From Arthrobacter sp. ov118 (lineage in GTDB: Bacteria > Actinomycetota > Actinomycetes > Actinomycetales > Micrococcaceae), in NCBI RefSeq assembly GCF_900116495.1, contig NZ_FPAY01000012.1, positions 1 through 64,000 of the forward strand: a DNA stretch of 64,000 bases. Direction: 5' to 3'. Below are positions 17,326-24,997 of the stretch, piece by piece; within the stretch, counting starts at the first letter, position 1, and the number at the start of each line of letters is the position of its first letter. The notes beneath the pieces are model-generated. The model ran no database searches. It had not been told where the DNA came from and saw nothing but the letters and a program-made list of their open reading frames with translations. The position numbers and the translations under genes were made by a program.

Positions 17326-18365
17326 GGCTGACCTGTCTTCCGGGAGGCGGACGGTTGCTGTTGGGTGATGCAGTGGATGCCGCCGCCGCGGGCGAAGAGC
17401 TCGCGGGCGTCGACGCCGACCACTGTGCGGCCGGGGTAGGCGTCGCCGAGGATGCGCAACGCTTTTTCGTCCATCGGGTCGCCGAAGGTGCAGGCAATGA
17501 CGCCCCCGTTGACCACTAGATGGTTGATGTAGCTGTAATCGACGAAGCCGTCCTCGTCCCGCAGGATTTCCGGGGCGGGGACCTCGATGATGTTCCATTC
17601 GCGGCCGGCCGCGTCCCGGGTGGTGGCGAGGTGGCTGATGATGTCCCGGCTGACGTCGAAATCGGGGTGTGCCGGGTTCTGCTGGGAATGGACCAGCAAG
17701 GTGCCCGGTGACGGGATGGCCGCGACGATGTCGACGTGGCCGCGCGTGCCGAGCCGTTCCGAATCCCGGGTCAGCCCGCGGGGAAGCCAGACGACGTGGC
17801 TGGCACCGATGGCCCGGGCCAGTTCCGCCTCGACGTCGGCCTTGCTGAGCCCGGGGTTGCGTCCCGGATCCAGCTGCACGGTCTCGGTGACGAGCACCGT
17901 GCCTTCGCCGTCCACGTGGATGCCGCCGCCCTCGTTCACCAGCGGTGACACGATGTGGCTGGCCCCCGAGCGGGCCGCGACGGCCGCTGCCACGAGGGAG
18001 TCCTTGTCCCAGACGGCCCAGTCCTGGCCGCCCCAGCCGTTGAACACCCAGTCCACGGCGCCCAGCCGGCCGGCGTCGTCCAGGACGAACGTGGGGCCGA
18101 TGTCCCGCATCCACGCGTCGTTGAGGGCGGCAGGAACCACCTCGACCTCGGAGTGGAGGTAGCGGGCGGCGGTCCCGACGTCGTCGGGGGCCACCAGCAT
18201 GGTGACCGGCTCGAATTCGACGACGGCGTTCGCGACGGCGGCCCAGACGGAGCGCGCGGCGTGGGCTTCTGCCGCGGTCTCGCCCAGGGTGTAGCCGCCG
18301 GTGGGGAACGCCATCCAGACGCGGTCCTGGGGCGCCGTTTCGGAGGGCATCCGCCACGTGTTCAT
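17322..18365 (-). CDS. aguA: Agmatine deiminase
   Basis: AguA hydrolyses agmatine to N-carbamoylputrescine and ammonia. The 347-aa protein shows the family blocks VWMAFPTGGYTLG near the start, NDAWMRDIGPTFV (82-94), NEGGGIHVDGEG in the middle, and the catalytic cysteine block GGGIHCITQQQP (Cys332). It sits between the carbamoylputrescine amidase gene (4-bp overlap) and the permease gene (4-bp overlap), giving a three-gene unit that converts agmatine to putrescine. Known bacterial agmatine deiminases have the same length. Confidence 0.95.
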   Translation of the reverse strand: MNTWRMPSETAPQDRVWMAFPTGGYTLGETAAEAHAARSVWAAVANAVVEFEPVTMLVAPDDVGTAARYLHSEVEVVPAALNDAWMRDIGPTFVLDDAGRLGAVDWVFNGWGGQDWAVWDKDSLVAAAVAARSGASHIVSPLVNEGGGIHVDGEGTVLVTETVQLDPGRNPGLSKADVEAELARAIGASHVVWLPRGLTRDSERLGTRGHVDIVAAIPSPGTLLVHSQQNPAHPDFDVSRDIISHLATTRDAAGREWNIIEVPAPEILRDEDGFVDYSYINHLVVNGGVIACTFGDPMDEKALRILGDAYPGRTVVGVDARELFARGGGIHCITQQQPSASRKTGQP

Positions 18366-19417
18366 GCGGTGGCCTTCTGCGCGGTGGCCTTCTGCGCTGT
18401 GGCCTTGTAGGCATTGGCGCCGAGCGGGGCGTCCGGGCGCACGGGCTCGGTCAGCCGTGCATAGGTGTCAGGGCGGCGCGTGGCCAGGAAGGGGAAGAGC
18501 GTGAGCCAGTCCCGGCGGTGGTCGAGGTCGAGGTCGGCGACGATCACGGCGGATTGGTCCCGCGGTGCCTGGGCGAGGATCCGGCCGTAGGGGTCGGAGA
18601 TGAAGGAGGAGCCGTAGAAGTTCAGCGTGCCTTCGCTGCCCCAGCGGTTCGGGACCACCATGAAGAGGCCGTTGGCAATGCCGTTGCCCACGATGACCTG
18701 CTGCCACAGCGGCTGGGTGTCGAAGTCCGGGTGGTCCGGCTCGGAGCCGATGGCGGTGGGGTAGACCAGGAGTTCTGCCCCGCCGAGGGAGTAGATCCGC
18801 GCCAGTTCGGGGAACCATTCATCCCAGCAGGTGGGCATGCCCAGCTTTGCCCCGCCGAGTTCAACGGGGGAGTGGATTTCGTAGGCGTCCTCCGTGTCCG
18901 GGCCCTGGCGGAAGAACTTGTCCTCGTAGTAGCCGGCCGTTACCGGGATGTGCAGCTTGTGGGTGCGTCCCAGCAGTTCGCCGTCGGGGGACACCAGAAT
19001 GGCAGTGTTCAGGCCCAGGCCGTCGTCGGCACCGTCCGGGTTATCCGCCTTCTGGTACAGCGAGGCGTGGACGCAGACGCCGTGGCGCCGGGCCGCGTCG
19101 GCCGCGAAACGGAACGTGGGCCCGGTGAACAGGTCTTCGGCGATGTCCGAGGGCCGGGGGCGTGTGGCGCCTCCGTGGTCAAGGTCGTTTTCGGGCAGCG
19201 TGTCCGCCGGGTAGCGGGACAGCGTGAGTTCGGGCAGGAAGACGACGGCGGCTCCCAGCCGGGCGGCCCGCGCGATGCCGTCGTCGAGTTCGGTACGCAG
19301 GGCAGCGGCGTCCGGCTGCCAGCGGTGCTGCACGACGGCGACCCGCAGCGCCGGGCGGGTCGACGGTTTGGTCCGGGCGGGGGAGGGCGGGCTATCGAGG
19401 GCGGTGATTTCGATCAT
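18362..19417 (-). CDS. aguB: N-carbamoylputrescine amidase-like nitrilase-family hydrolase
   Basis: This 351-aa carbon-nitrogen hydrolase should convert N-carbamoylputrescine to putrescine, CO2 and ammonia. The Glu-Lys-Cys triad is visible: FLPELTLSRYP (Glu), LGRTHKLHIP (Lys) and MPTCWDEWFPE (Cys). Length and the adjoining aguA support the assignment. ATG 19417 is preferred over ATG 19462 because GGAG lies just upstream and the longer start would run into an operator-like palindrome. The C-terminus is odd: five-residue units (KATAQ) repeat at the end, encoded by 15-bp tandem repeats that run into the aguA start. Confidence 0.9.
   Translation of the reverse strand: MIEITALDSPPSPARTKPSTRPALRVAVVQHRWQPDAAALRTELDDGIARAARLGAAVVFLPELTLSRYPADTLPENDLDHGGATRPRPSDIAEDLFTGPTFRFAADAARRHGVCVHASLYQKADNPDGADDGLGLNTAILVSPDGELLGRTHKLHIPVTAGYYEDKFFRQGPDTEDAYEIHSPVELGGAKLGMPTCWDEWFPELARIYSLGGAELLVYPTAIGSEPDHPDFDTQPLWQQVIVGNGIANGLFMVVPNRWGSEGTLNFYGSSFISDPYGRILAQAPRDQSAVIVADLDLDHRRDWLTLFPFLATRRPDTYARLTEPVRPDAPLGANAYKATAQKATAQKATA
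18363..18405 (-). repeat. 15-bp in-frame tandem repeat at the aguB 3' end
   Basis: Two full units and one partial unit of GCGGTGGCCTTCTGC encode the C-terminal KATAQ repeats of the amidase. The array abuts the stop codon and the 4-bp overlap with the aguA start. Slippage by whole units keeps the frame. It looks recent because the units are almost identical. Confidence 0.85.
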
Positions 19418-19445
19418 GGCTACTCCAGTGAGACGGGCATCACAT

Positions 19446-19464
19446 AAATGAATGGTGTTCATTT
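19446..19464. promoter_or_regulatory. Operator-like inverted repeat, site 1 (TGAATGGTGTTCA core)
   Basis: AAATGAAT-GGT-GTTCATTT is a near-perfect palindrome with the core TGAAY-N3-RTTCA. It lies 28 nt upstream of the aguB ATG. A second copy of the same core lies 55 bp further upstream. Paired half-sites of this type are typical of a TetR- or GntR-like dimer; the regulator is not encoded next to it. Confidence 0.7.
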
Positions 19465-19500
19465 AGTATTGGGGTGACGGCGGTCCGGAGGCAAGACCCA

Positions 19501-19519
19501 ATATGAATAAAGTTCATTT
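19501..19519. promoter_or_regulatory. Operator-like inverted repeat, site 2 (TGAATAAAGTTCA core)
   Basis: ATATGAAT-AAA-GTTCATTT repeats the architecture of site 1 with the same TGAAY-N3-RTTCA core. The two centres are 55 bp apart, about five helical turns, which would put both dimers on the same DNA face. Confidence 0.7.
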
Positions 19520-19637
19520 ATTTTTCGCCGTGGTCTGCCAGCGGCCTCACGCGGGTGCAAAGCCGGCCTGCGCGAGGCCGCCGGGCGCGGGCCGTTAGCC
19601 TCTAGACCGGGAAGGGGACGCGGCAGACGCTGGGCCT

Positions 19638-20126
19638 ATGGATGAGGGGAATGCGGGTCCGGCCCGGGAGATCACGCGCGCCCAGCTCACGGAGAAGCCG
19701 ACGGCGGTGGTGCGCGAGACTGTTCCGCTGAATGCATTGCGGGCCTTTTTCGATCGGGCCTTCGGTGCCGTGATGGGCGTGGTACAGGAGCAGCATGCCG
19801 AGTTGGCCGGGCCCCCGTTCGCGCTTTACCGCGGGACGCCGACCGACGTCGTCGACGTGGAAGCCGGGTTCCCCTTGGCCGCGCCGGTCATGGGCGGGGC
19901 CGACGCGACCGTCATTGCCGGCGTCCTCCCCGCGGGCCCGGCGTATGAGGCGCTGCACGCCGGGCCTTATGGGTCCCTGCAGCAGACCTACGCCGCGATC
20001 CTGGCACGGATGCGCAAGGACGGAGTCAGCCCGGCGGAAGCGATGTGGGAGTACTACCTCAACGACCCCGGCGCCGAGCCGGATCCGGCAAAATGGCAGA
20101 CCCTGGTGGTTTGGCCGGTTGCCTGA
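19638..20126 (+). CDS. GyrI-like small-molecule-binding (effector-binding) protein
   Basis: The 162-aa protein resembles the stand-alone GyrI-like/AraC effector-binding domain. Signs are the opening 'QLTEKPTAVVRETVPLNAL', the 'ALYRGTP...VDVEAGFPL' strand pair, the segment 'VIAGVLPAGPAYEALHAGPY' and the closing 'YYLNDPGAEPDPAKWQTLVVWPV'. Such domains bind amphipathic drugs or metabolites, and some are now known to be hydrolases. It has no DNA-binding part. It is divergent from the polyamine cluster but the 220-nt gap holds the operators close to aguB, so shared control is uncertain. Confidence 0.82.
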   Translation: MDEGNAGPAREITRAQLTEKPTAVVRETVPLNALRAFFDRAFGAVMGVVQEQHAELAGPPFALYRGTPTDVVDVEAGFPLAAPVMGGADATVIAGVLPAGPAYEALHAGPYGSLQQTYAAILARMRKDGVSPAEAMWEYYLNDPGAEPDPAKWQTLVVWPVA

Positions 20127-20287
20127 GTTGGCGGTCTGATTGTCCGCTTCCCGCGGGGCTCGCGCGGCACCGGAGACTCATTGTGTCTGATTGGCCACAC
20201 TATTCTTCAACTCCCTGCATAATGTCCTAAACTGCTTCACTGAGGTGCCTGAAATGGCGCTGCGCAGCAACGAAAGTGAACCCCGAT

Positions 20288-20590
20288 ATGGCTACCGATT
20301 ACGACGCCCCACGCAAGACAGAAGAAGAATCTCCCGCTGAGTCGCTGGAGGCCCTGCAGGCGTCCCGTGGCGGCGGCGCGCAGACTGCTGTGATCGACGT
20401 CGATGAGAACGACACCGCGGAAGGCATCGATCTGCCGGGTGCGGATCTGTCCGGCGAAGAGCTGACCGTCATTGTTGTTCCCGAGCAGTCCGATGAATTC
20501 ACCTGTTCCTCCTGCTTCCTGGTCCGTCACCGGTCCCAGGTCGCCCGGGAAAAGAACGGCATGAAGTACTGCCGCGATTGCGAAGGCTAA
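20288..20590 (+). CDS. DUF4193 zinc-ribbon-like protein
   Basis: This 100-aa acidic protein belongs to the DUF4193 family, which is strongly conserved in Actinobacteria and of unknown function. The N-terminal half is acidic and disordered (MATDYDAPRKTEEES). The C-terminal 35 residues hold a compact C-x2-C...C-x2-C pair (CSSC and CRDC) with basic residues, a likely zinc site. ATG 20288 is chosen as the family start; an in-frame GTG at 20276 adds four residues. The gene stands alone and is followed by a terminator. Confidence 0.88.
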   Translation: MATDYDAPRKTEEESPAESLEALQASRGGGAQTAVIDVDENDTAEGIDLPGADLSGEELTVIVVPEQSDEFTCSSCFLVRHRSQVAREKNGMKYCRDCEG

Positions 20591-20604
20591 AAGCTTCCGC
20601 CTCG

Positions 20605-20635
20605 AAGCGCCGGACCCGCCAGGGTGCCGGCGCTT
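20605..20635 (+). terminator. Intrinsic terminator after the DUF4193 gene
   Basis: A 9-bp stem (20605-20613 with 20627-20635) reads AAGCGCCGG...CCGGCGCTT, followed by TGTGCTTT. It lies 14 nt after the stop codon. Confidence 0.8.
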
Positions 20636-20866
20636 TGTGCTTTCCTGCCCGGCCGGCGTCGGCGCCGCCGCAGGCCCCGGCGCCGCCCGGTGTGTTATCT
20701 GTTCGTGAAAGAAGATCGCGAAACGTCTCCGGGAAATCTGTCCGTGACCGGCAACGGGCCACTTTAACAGTTGGGCGCCGAAACGGCTGCGGGCCTCGCC
20801 CGCTGGTAGGGGCACGCTTACGCTGAAAGGGTCAGATCCCGCTGGCCGTCCGGCCAGATTCAGGGA

Positions 20867-21439
20867 ATGGCCGCGTTGAAGAAGGTTCCGTTGAAGAAGT
20901 TCCAAGCATTGATCGCAGCAGTGCTGATGGCCGTGGGCCTCGGAATGCTTGCACCGGCCGCGGCCACTGCCGCGGACCCGTACTGTGGGCTGGTCTGGGG
21001 ATCGCTGGCCAAGACGAATCCCGCCATGAGCCAGGCGAAGGTGGTCAACGTCCGGACCGGACAGCATTACTGCTTCGATCGGCTGGTCATCGATCTCAAC
21101 GGCCCCGTGAAGGGCTACACCGTCCGCTACGTGCCGCACGTGGTGCAGGACGGCTCCGGGACGCCGATCCCGTTGCGCGGCCAGGCGTTCCTTCAGATCA
21201 CGGTCAATGCCCCTGCGTATGACGACGCCGGGAAGCCCACCTACAACCCGGCCAACAAAAACGAGCTTTCGAACGTAACCGGTTACCAGACGTTCCGGCA
21301 GGTGGCATGGGCCGGCAGTTTCGAAGGCTACAGCAGCCTCGGCGTGGGAGTCCGTGCGCGGCTGCCGTTCCGGGTGCTAAGCCTGCCCGGGCCGGATGCC
21401 GGCTCGCGCCTCATCGTGGACGTGGCCCACTTCTGGTGA
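20867..21439 (+). CDS. Secreted AMIN-like domain protein
   Basis: The 190-aa protein has a classical signal peptide (basic start, hydrophobic core 'AVLMAVGLGMLAPAA', likely cut after ATAA near residue 35). The mature part begins with a cysteine-containing strand (DPYCGLVWGS), then 'YCFDRLVIDLNGPVKGYTVRYV' and ends 'SRLIVDVAHFW'. That beta-sheet pattern matches actinobacterial AMIN-like domain proteins, thought to bind cell-surface polymers. A second cysteine (in YCFD) could form a disulfide with the first. The gene converges on the flagellar fliW operon. Confidence 0.82.
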   Translation: MAALKKVPLKKFQALIAAVLMAVGLGMLAPAAATAADPYCGLVWGSLAKTNPAMSQAKVVNVRTGQHYCFDRLVIDLNGPVKGYTVRYVPHVVQDGSGTPIPLRGQAFLQITVNAPAYDDAGKPTYNPANKNELSNVTGYQTFRQVAWAGSFEGYSSLGVGVRARLPFRVLSLPGPDAGSRLIVDVAHFW

Positions 21440-21450
21440 GTACGGGGGCG

Positions 21451-21483
21451 GGGCTCGCCGGACGGGCTGGCTAGAGCGAGCCC
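21451..21483. terminator. Hairpin between convergent AMIN-like gene and fliW
   Basis: GGGCTCGC (21451-21458) pairs with GCGAGCCC (21476-21483) across a 17-nt loop. The right arm overlaps the last codons of fliW. It may act as a terminator in both directions, though no T-run is present. Confidence 0.5.
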
Positions 21484-21875
21484 AGTTCGGCTCGCAGCGG
21501 GTAGTCCCGGCCGTCCAGCACGAGCTGAAGGCAACGTCCCGTGGCGCGGTTGAGGACGATCGGCGCCATCAGGTTGACCGTCGTGGAGCCGGGGGAGTGG
21601 TTGACCACGATCAGCACCTGGGGTTCCTCCCGATCGTCGAACTCCAGTGTCTCCAGCGCCGCTGCCGGAATCGGCGGGGCATAGCTAGGCGCGAACACGG
21701 CGGCATCAGCCAGAAACAGCCGCACCGGTGTGGATCCTGCCTCCAGGGCGTACAGTCCGGCAGCGCCTTCGACGCTGCGCAGCGAGAAGTCCTGCAGATC
21801 CTCGAATCCCGGCATGGGTGCGGTGAAGGTGACGGGCCGGCTGGCGACGGGAGTGTCCATAACCGGGGCGCTCAC
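21471..21875 (-). CDS. fliW: Flagellar assembly factor FliW
   Basis: FliW binds flagellin and CsrA. In Bacillus, free FliW relieves CsrA repression of flagellin translation once flagellin has been exported. The 134-aa protein has the family core: 'FTAPMPGFEDLQDFSL' near the start, 'LFLADAAVFAPSYAPPIP' in the middle and 'NLMAPIVLNRATGRCLQLVLDG' near the end. The GTG start at 21875 overlaps the flgL stop (GTGA); ATG 21860 is the alternative. It is the last gene of the leftward flgN-flgK-flgL-fliW operon. A csrA gene lies at the far end of this locus, which supports the same partner-switch control. Confidence 0.93.
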   Translation of the reverse strand: MSAPVMDTPVASRPVTFTAPMPGFEDLQDFSLRSVEGAAGLYALEAGSTPVRLFLADAAVFAPSYAPPIPAAALETLEFDDREEPQVLIVVNHSPGSTTVNLMAPIVLNRATGRCLQLVLDGRDYPLRAELGSL

Positions 21876-22756
21876 CGCAGGAAGTCCATCAGCGTGGGCT
21901 GAAGAACCCTCGCCGTCGCGGCAAGTGCCACCTGGTAGTTGGTCTCCTGAAGTTTCAGGTCCATGATGACGCTGCCAAGATCTGCCGTCTCAATGCCCGC
22001 CTTCTGTGCATCCAAGGTGGCCTCCAATTCTGTGTTGACGTTGCCGGCGCGTTCCAGCCGTGCCTGGCGGGTGCCGATCTCGGAACGCCCGTTGACGACG
22101 TTCTTAAAAGCAATGTCCACCTGGCTGATCCGGGGCGAAATGTCCGTCCCGTTCCGCAGGTCGGCGGCCAACTGACTGACGGTATCGAAGACCGAGCCGG
22201 TACCGGTGCCGAAGATCGCGGCCCCGTCGGCGTCGACGCGGACGGTTTCGGTGGCGCTAATGCGGCGCTCCACCGGGCTCTTGGGCAGCCCGTCGAGCGC
22301 CGGAGGGGTGCCGGTGAAGGCGCTGGCGGCGTCCGAACTGCCGGCAAAGATGTTGCGGCCCAGGTGCTTGCTGTTGGCGATCGAAACCAAGTCCTTGTTC
22401 AGGGAGTCCAGCTCGTTGGCAATCGCGTCCTTGCCGGACTGGGGCAGGGATCCGTTGCCCGCCTGAACGGTGAGGTCCTTGATCCGCTGCATCACGTTGG
22501 TGGCCTGTTCCAAGGCGGAATCCGCGGCCGTGAGCCACGTGTTGCCGTCATCGATATTGCGGCCGTACTGCGCGTTGGCGGCGAGGAGGGCGCGGGTCTC
22601 GAGGGCCTGTGCGGTGGCGGCGGGATCGTCCGAGGGCCTGGAAATCTTGTTGAGAGTGCTCGCCTTGTCCTGCAGTTCGGCCAGCCTGGACTGCTGCGTC
22701 TGCAGGGTCCGCTGGGCGGCCGCGCTCATGGTCAGGTTTGTTACCCGGTTCAGCAT
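21872..22756 (-). CDS. flgL: Flagellar hook-filament junction protein FlgL (HAP3)
   Basis: FlgL forms the second junction ring between hook and filament. The 294-aa protein has flagellin-like ends: an N-terminal D0/D1 helix region (MLNRVTNLTMSAAAQRTLQTQQSRLAELQDKAS) with the SRPSDDPA motif at about residues 39-46, and a C-terminal helix (LEATLDAQKAGIETADLGSVIMDLKLQETNYQ). The middle is a short variable domain. It starts 2 nt after the flgK stop and overlaps fliW, so it is translated in a tight operon. Confidence 0.95.
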   Translation of the reverse strand: MLNRVTNLTMSAAAQRTLQTQQSRLAELQDKASTLNKISRPSDDPAATAQALETRALLAANAQYGRNIDDGNTWLTAADSALEQATNVMQRIKDLTVQAGNGSLPQSGKDAIANELDSLNKDLVSIANSKHLGRNIFAGSSDAASAFTGTPPALDGLPKSPVERRISATETVRVDADGAAIFGTGTGSVFDTVSQLAADLRNGTDISPRISQVDIAFKNVVNGRSEIGTRQARLERAGNVNTELEATLDAQKAGIETADLGSVIMDLKLQETNYQVALAATARVLQPTLMDFLR

Positions 22757-22758
22757 AG

Positions 22759-24174
22759 CTACCTTCCTACCAGTCCTGTGCGGTTGATCAGAACATCAAG
22801 GGCCTCATCGACGGCGGTCATCACGCGGGCCGCTGCCTGGTAGGCGTGCTGGTTGGTGAGCAAGCTGAGGTTTTCCTCATCCAGGCTCACGGACGCCTGC
22901 GAAGCGCGGCCGGTCAGGGCCGAGGTCTGGGCCGCCGTGGTGAGCGACTCGTGCTGCTGGGCGCCGCGGGACTGCACTCCGATGCCGGTGACGATGCCCG
23001 ACCAGACTTTGTCCGGGGAGCCAGCACCGGTGCCGAGCTGGGAGATGCGGTCTGCGATGCTCGTGTCCAGCGCCCCGTTGTTGGGCAGCTTCAGCGCGAT
23101 GTCATCGGTGTCCGCCGGTGCCTCGATCCCCAAGGCGGCGGGGCCGGTTGCGCTGATCGAGAAGAACTCGGCATTTGCAGCGCCAGTTCCCGTTTCGCCG
23201 AGCTTGTGAACGTCATTAACGGCCTTGGCCAGCGTGATCGCGAAGTCGTTGTAGGACTGAGCCGCTTCGGCAATGGCGCCACCGGATCCGCCGGAGGCGG
23301 GCGCCAGCACCGACAGCGCGCCGGCGATCTCGCCGCCGTCGAGCGCTGCCGTCCCGCTCGGGTTGGTCCAGTCGATGCGCGGGGCGTTGCCCCCTACCTG
23401 GTTCATGGACGTTGCACCGGCCAGCACCAAGGTGCGGACGGAACCCCCGGTGACCAGGGCGTTGCCGCCGAGGAGTACATCCACTGTGCCGTCGGGTTGT
23501 TCGCGTACGGCACCGCCGGCGAGGCTCGCGATCTTTTCCGTGAGTTGGGCCCGGGCGTCGATGAGCTCATTTGCCGATCCGCCCGCGGCCAGCGTTGAAC
23601 GGATGGTCGTGTTGTAGGCCGCAACCTGGGCTGCAGCGGCGTTTACGGCGTCGACCTTGTCGGCGGCCTGGGCACGGACACTGCCCCACTGGGCATCCAA
23701 GGCCTGGTACGCGGAGGAGATCTTGTCCGTCACGGAGTTGGCCGCGTTCAGGAGCAGCCCCTTCGGGCCGTCCTCCGAGGGCTGGTTGGCGGCGGCCTGC
23801 CAAGCGGACCAAAAACCCTGCAGCGCTGTCGAAATGCCGTTCTCGCCCGGTTCCTGAAGAATGCCTTCGATGCCCTGCAGGGCCGAAGAACGAACACTCG
23901 CATAGCCGGCCTGGGCACCGGCCGAGCGGACACTGCCGTCCAGGAAGCTGTTGCCGAGCCGTGCGATGGCGTCCACCGAAACACCCTGGCCGGGCTGCAA
24001 CGGGCCGCCGCTGAAGAGCCCACGGGCCGGCGCGGCTAGCGACGACTGCTGGACACGCTGACGGGTGTACCCCTCGGTGGCCGCATTGGCGATGTTCTGC
24101 CCCGCCACGTTCATACCCTGCTGGGCGGCGGTCAGCCCAAGGTAGGCGGTGTTCAGGGCGCCAAAGGTGCTCAT
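22759..24174 (-). CDS. flgK: Flagellar hook-associated protein FlgK (HAP1)
   Basis: FlgK forms the first hook-filament junction zone. The 471-aa protein starts with the rod/hook-type motif (GALNTAYLGLTAAQQGMNVAGQNIANAATEGYTRQRV) and ends with the conserved 'LSLLTNQHAYQAAARVMTAVDEALDVLIN' coiled helix. Length is at the short end for the family, with a reduced central domain. It follows flgN by 10 nt and precedes flgL. Confidence 0.95.
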   Translation of the reverse strand: MSTFGALNTAYLGLTAAQQGMNVAGQNIANAATEGYTRQRVQQSSLAAPARGLFSGGPLQPGQGVSVDAIARLGNSFLDGSVRSAGAQAGYASVRSSALQGIEGILQEPGENGISTALQGFWSAWQAAANQPSEDGPKGLLLNAANSVTDKISSAYQALDAQWGSVRAQAADKVDAVNAAAAQVAAYNTTIRSTLAAGGSANELIDARAQLTEKIASLAGGAVREQPDGTVDVLLGGNALVTGGSVRTLVLAGATSMNQVGGNAPRIDWTNPSGTAALDGGEIAGALSVLAPASGGSGGAIAEAAQSYNDFAITLAKAVNDVHKLGETGTGAANAEFFSISATGPAALGIEAPADTDDIALKLPNNGALDTSIADRISQLGTGAGSPDKVWSGIVTGIGVQSRGAQQHESLTTAAQTSALTGRASQASVSLDEENLSLLTNQHAYQAAARVMTAVDEALDVLINRTGLVGR

Positions 24175-24184
24175 GGTCGCTTCC

Positions 24185-24673
24185 TTAGAATTGCTGGTCG
24201 AAGATGCGGGAGCCGGCGGATTGCCCGGTCTTGCCGTGGGCGTCGTAAGTGCCAGTTGCGGCCGCAGGGTTGAGGTCCGCGAGCGACTCCTGCGTGGAGC
24301 GGACTGCAGTGCGCAGGTACTGCTCGTTGGAATCGCGCAGTTCCTTGATCAGGGCTGTCTGGCGGGTCAACGCGGTTAGGTGTGCGGTGAGGACCTCGGC
24401 CCAAGCGGCTTCGGGGGCTGCGGCGGCCAGCTCGCCAAGTGAGGCGTCCGTGGGCAGCCCCCAGGTTTCGGCGACGACGGCGGCCTCGATGGTGCGGGCT
24501 AGGCTCGCTTGGGAGAGATGCCCCAGCACCTGCTCCACTTCCTTGGTCCCGTGGGGGAGCCACCGGGACTTGCCGGAGGTGAGCAGCAGTTGTTCTTCCT
24601 CCAGCTTGAAGGTGAGAACGTCCAGGAGTTCACGCTCCCGCCACAGCAGGGCTGAAAGTTCGTGGATGGCCAT
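24185..24673 (-). CDS. flgN: FlgN-like export chaperone for FlgK/FlgL
   Basis: This 162-aa, almost all-helical protein sits first in the operon with its expected clients flgK and flgL. The N-terminal part (LSALLWRERELLDVLTFKLEEEQLLL) matches the FlgN pattern of long amphipathic helices; the C-terminal tail, QSAGSRIFDQQF, resembles the FlgN end ('...G.iyd..G'). ATG 24673 is chosen because the helix starts there; the open frame extends upstream to 24781 but that part overlaps the leader. A paralogue lies at 55873-56433 with matching 'LSA-LW-ER' and 'EWGLP' blocks. Confidence 0.88.
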   Translation of the reverse strand: MAIHELSALLWRERELLDVLTFKLEEEQLLLTSGKSRWLPHGTKEVEQVLGHLSQASLARTIEAAVVAETWGLPTDASLGELAAAAPEAAWAEVLTAHLTALTRQTALIKELRDSNEQYLRTAVRSTQESLADLNPAAATGTYDAHGKTGQSAGSRIFDQQF

Positions 24674-24782
24674 GGTCCGGATGGCTCCCTCATGTGTGAA
24701 TGTTGCGGGTGACAGGTGCAATGGTGCCGAGGCGTCTACTTCATCGTGCGGACGATGCAGCCTGCAGCAGGGTTCGTACAAA

Positions 24783-24809
24783 CTATCGGCAGGGAATGCG
24801 GCCGCGTTA
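24783..24809 (-). promoter_or_regulatory. FliA/WhiG-type promoter of flgN-flgK-flgL-fliW
   Basis: On the minus strand, TAAC (24809-24806), 15 nt, GCCGATAG (24790-24783). The consensus for sigma-28 class factors is TAAA-N15-GCCGATAA, so 3 of 4 and 7 of 8 bases match with the exact spacing. Transcription would start about 100 nt before the flgN ATG. Confidence 0.85.
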
Positions 24810-24910
24810 GGAAGGCAAAAGCACGCCCTGCCGTGAGTTGTCCAGTCACACGAACTGACGGTCCTCCACGAGGGGCTCAGAACGGGCGCGGAATTTTTCC
24901 ACAGTTTTGC

Positions 24911-24937
24911 TTACCTGCGCTTTTCAAGTGGCGATAG
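24911..24937 (+). promoter_or_regulatory. FliA/WhiG-type promoter of fliC
   Basis: TTAC (24911-24914), 15 nt, GGCGATAG (24930-24937). The -10 matches GCCGATAA at 6 of 8 bases and the 15-nt spacer equals that of the other sites in this locus. It predicts a start near 24944 and a leader of about 54 nt. Confidence 0.78.
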
Positions 24938-24948
24938 CTACTGCTGAA

Positions 24949-24964
24949 GGCCCACGGATGGGCC
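24949..24964 (+). promoter_or_regulatory. Putative CsrA-binding hairpin in the flagellin leader
   Basis: GGCCCA-CGGA-TGGGCC forms a 6-bp stem with GGA exposed in a 4-nt loop, the classic CsrA target. A second GGA pair is in the Shine-Dalgarno sequence (CGGAGGA, 24985-24991), 30 nt downstream. The Bacillus hag leader uses the same two-site design. Both CsrA and FliW are encoded in this locus. Confidence 0.75.
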
Positions 24965-24997
24965 ATCGCTTACAGTCCCACTCACGGAGGAAATACC

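Noticed and set aside
15742..18414. Single 890-codon frame through the permease and deiminase region
   Set aside because: The permease starts at 17325; upstream of it the frame is arginine/proline-rich antisense-like noise overlapping the real agmatine deiminase gene.
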